A stretch of 64,000 nucleotides of DNA. It comes from Foliamicus sp963666765. Its GTDB lineage: Bacteria; Pseudomonadota; Gammaproteobacteria; Steroidobacterales; Foliamicaceae. Shown piece after piece: positions 62,155-64,000 of this stretch. Numbering within the stretch: the first letter of the stretch is position 1; the number at the start of each line of letters is the position of its first letter. Location of the stretch: positions 1,488,001 to 1,552,000 of the forward strand of contig OY762933.1 in assembly GCA_963666765.1 (NCBI GenBank), read 5' to 3'. A model generated the notes under the pieces. That model was not told the DNA's origin. It worked only from the letters and a program-made list of their open reading frames with translations, and searched no databases. The translations under genes were made by a program, and so were the position numbers.

Positions 62155-62970
62155 TTGTACCTGTTTCTTCTGGGAAAAGCTGCCGGATTCATCTTCGGCT
62201 TCATGTTCGGCAATCTTCCGGGGGCTTTCCTGGGAGTGCTGCTCGGCCACATGCTGGATCGCAGCATGTCCCGGGGCAGGCGCGGATCGTGGCAAATCCA
62301 CTCCGGAGCACAGACTGCCAACCGGCGGCGGGTCTTCTTCGCCTCCACTTTCCGGGTGATGGGGCACATCGCCAAGGCCGACGGCCGCGTCAGCGAGGAG
62401 GAAATCCGCGCCGCACGCCAGGTCATGCAGGGAATGCGGCTCAATTCGGCCCAGATACGCGAGGCCATCGACTGCTTCAACGAGGGCAAGGAGCCCGATT
62501 TCGACCTGGACGCAGAACTGATTCGGATGAACGAAGTCTGCCGCGGCCAGCCGCTGCTCACGCAGTTTTTTCTGCAGACGCAGTTCTTCATGGCCTTCGC
62601 CCACGGCGGAGTGAACCCCCAGGAACGCGCCGCGCTGGATCGAATCGGGCAGGCGCTGGGCCTGTCGCAATGGCAGATCAGCCAGCTCGAAGCGCAGGCG
62701 CGGATGCGCTCCGGATTCGCCGGCGGCAACGGCCGCGCGGGCCCGGCCCGGCAGCAACCGATCGCGGACGCGTACCGGGCGTTAGGGGTGTCGTCCCGCG
62801 CCAGCGACCAGGAAATCAAGACTGCCTACCGCCGGCTGATGAAGGAGAACCATCCCGACAAGCTGGTGGCCCGCGGCCTGCCTGAAGCGATGATGGAACG
62901 CGCGCGCGAGCGCACCCGCGAAGTCAACCGGGCCTACGAACAGATCAAGGACCAGCGCGGCATACGCTAG
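62155..62970 (+). CDS. djlA: DjlA-type membrane-anchored DnaJ co-chaperone
   Basis: A 271-residue protein. A glycine-rich N-terminal membrane segment (GKAAGFIFGFMFGNLPGAFL) is followed by a TerB-like helical domain (about 55-165: MGHIAKADGRVSEEE). A C-terminal J domain (about 204-268) carries the HPD motif in KENHPDKL. This order is DjlA. It stimulates DnaK at the inner membrane. TTG 62155 is the only start that keeps the membrane segment. Divergent from purC. Confidence 0.92.
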   Translation: MYLFLLGKAAGFIFGFMFGNLPGAFLGVLLGHMLDRSMSRGRRGSWQIHSGAQTANRRRVFFASTFRVMGHIAKADGRVSEEEIRAARQVMQGMRLNSAQIREAIDCFNEGKEPDFDLDAELIRMNEVCRGQPLLTQFFLQTQFFMAFAHGGVNPQERAALDRIGQALGLSQWQISQLEAQARMRSGFAGGNGRAGPARQQPIADAYRALGVSSRASDQEIKTAYRRLMKENHPDKLVARGLPEAMMERARERTREVNRAYEQIKDQRGIR

Positions 62971-62987
62971 CCCCGGCAACGTCGCGA

Positions 62988-63653
62988 CTATTCGCCCAGG
63001 GCCGCGCGCATTTCCCCGATGGCCTGCGCGTAATCGTCCGCGCCGAAAATTGCCGAGCCGGCCACGAAGGTATCCGCCCCGGCCGCCGCGATCTCCGCAA
63101 TATTGCCGGCTTTCACTCCGCCATCCACTTCCAGCCAGACATCGCGCCCGCAGGCGTCGATCCGTCTGCGGGCCTCGGACAGCTTGGCCAGGGCCTGGGG
63201 AATGAATTTCTGCCCGCCGAAGCCCGGATTGACCGACATGATCAGCACCAGGTCTATGGCCTGAAGCGTGTGGTCCAGCCAGCTCAGCGGCGTTGCGGGA
63301 TTGAAGGCCAGCCCCGCGCGGCAGCCGTTCTCGTGGATCAGTCCGATCGTGCGGTCGACGTGGCCGCTGGCCTCCGGGTGGAAGCTCACGATGCTCGCGC
63401 CGGCCTCGGCAAAGGACCGGGCCACGGCGTCAACCGGGCTGACCATGAGGTGCACGTCGATCGGGGCCGTGATCCCATGCTCGCGCAGGGCCCTGCAGAC
63501 CAGCGGTCCCACGGTCAGGTTGGGGACGTAATGGTGATCCATCACATCGAAGTGGATCACGTCCGCGCCGGCCTCAAGGACGGCTTCGACCTCTTCGCCC
63601 AGGCGGGCGAAATCGGCCGACAGGATGGAGGGAGCGATGCGGGCGCGTTTCAT
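62988..63653 (-). CDS. rpe: Ribulose-phosphate 3-epimerase
   Basis: A 221-residue TIM barrel interconverting ribulose 5-phosphate and xylulose 5-phosphate. Family marks are IAPSILSADFARLGEEV, HFDVMDHHYVPNLTVGP (metal His and Asp), VDVHLMV-like IDVHLMVSPVD, VLIMSVNPGFGGQKF and EVDGGVKAGNI. ATG 63653 gives the standard N-terminus. It ends 17 bp from the djlA stop, the two genes being convergent. Confidence 0.96.
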   Translation of the reverse strand: MKRARIAPSILSADFARLGEEVEAVLEAGADVIHFDVMDHHYVPNLTVGPLVCRALREHGITAPIDVHLMVSPVDAVARSFAEAGASIVSFHPEASGHVDRTIGLIHENGCRAGLAFNPATPLSWLDHTLQAIDLVLIMSVNPGFGGQKFIPQALAKLSEARRRIDACGRDVWLEVDGGVKAGNIAEIAAAGADTFVAGSAIFGADDYAQAIGEMRAALGE

Positions 63654-63670
63654 GTCGCTGGCTCCGGCGC

Positions 63671-64000
63671 TCAGATATAACGCGCAGTGGTGGTCATGAC
63701 CCTGGACACCAGGCGCATCGCCGAGCGGGCGGCTTCCGGCAGGGGTTCGCCGCCGGCGTCCTGGGCGTTTTGCCCATGGCGGGCCTCGTCGGCGCGCATC
63801 TGCTCCAGGATCCTGCGGCTGCGCACGTCGTCGGCGGGCAGCTCTTCAAGATGACCGTCGAGGTGACTCTCGACCTGCGCCTCGGTCTCCGCCAGGAAGC
63901 CGAGGCTTGAACGGTCGCCCATCAGGCCGGCAAGCGCGCCGATGCCGAAGGAACCGGCATACCAGCAAGGAGTCAGCAGGCTGCGGCGGCCGTTCAGTTC
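63671..64000 (-). CDS. coq7: Coq7-type demethoxyubiquinone hydroxylase, C-terminal part (cut by window edge)
   Basis: The last 109 residues are visible. TPCWYAGSFGIGALAGLMGD, FLAETEAQVESHLDGHLEEL with its metal-binding Glu and His, and DEARHGQNA near the end are the di-iron Coq7 pattern. The enzyme performs the last hydroxylation in ubiquinone synthesis. The frame continues off the right edge, so the start is not seen. Its stop is 17 bp before the rpe start on the same strand. Confidence 0.9.
   Translation of the reverse strand, partial: ELNGRRSLLTPCWYAGSFGIGALAGLMGDRSSLGFLAETEAQVESHLDGHLEELPADDVRSRRILEQMRADEARHGQNAQDAGGEPLPEAARSAMRLVSRVMTTTARYI

Noticed and set aside
62116..62757. N-terminal extension of purC
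   Set aside because: It is antisense to djlA, and SAICAR synthetase begins at GTG 62115.

Overview
This is a GC-rich stretch of a gammaproteobacterial chromosome. The evidence is the purM-purN-DUF3108-dcd block with a DUF2066 gene facing it, the tig-clpP-clpX-lon-hupB-ppiD block, a class A RNase P RNA, CsrA, NhaB, PpiD, DjlA and Coq7. I cannot name a genus. Genes are dense and many neighbours overlap by 1 to 8 bases.

Layout. 1-4.4 kb: DUF2066 start, purM, purN, DUF3108, dcd and a 3-hydroxyacid-type dehydrogenase. 4.4-15.7 kb: an accessory island beside the RNase P RNA gene, visibly less GC-rich. It holds a 22-bp triple repeat, a restriction-modification pair, an antitoxin-like gene, two probably exported nucleases (EEP and HNH types), a four-gene membrane operon I cannot match to a named system (9355-13956), and a RES-type toxin with its partner. 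16-22.7 kb: MFS transporter, CRTAC1-type lipoprotein, molybdenum hydroxylase, csrA, an N-formylglutamate amidohydrolase-like gene and three tRNA genes. 22.8-35.6 kb: a beta-glucan-type utilisation locus with a TonB-dependent receptor behind a promoter and palindromic operator, a LacI regulator, two GH3 enzymes, a TIM-barrel hydrolase, a GPH symporter and an SSS symporter. 35.7-43.3 kb: esterase, gltX, tRNA-Val, a small accessory patch (GNAT, IS3 remnant, hicAB), an unknown protein divergent from a second GPH transporter, and a phosphohexomutase. 43.4-54.2 kb: UDP-glucose dehydrogenase fused to a cupin, pgi, nhaB, dnaQ, rnhA, fabI, nitroreductase, dicarboxylate symporter and ppiD. 54.2-64 kb: two tRNAs, hupB, lon, clpX, clpP, tig, tRNA-Leu, purC, djlA, rpe and a partial coq7.

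Two things stand out. First, four intergenic spacers are nearly filled by one repeat family (3400, 31945, 43351, 59563). Each copy has 28-30 bp arms that are perfectly or almost perfectly complementary. The outer arm sequence differs completely between copies, while the roughly 50-nt loop is conserved. Second, the operon at 9355-13956 encodes a four-helix membrane protein with long soluble helical ends, a membrane-anchored VWA-like protein, a MotA/ExbB-like four-helix protein with a long helical tail, and an ExbD/MotB-like single-span protein with an acidic residue at the membrane. Together they look like an ion-driven envelope machine of unknown purpose, lying in a defence-rich island.

All calls were made by reading the sequence. 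No database or folding search was run. Several start codons are uncertain and are flagged.
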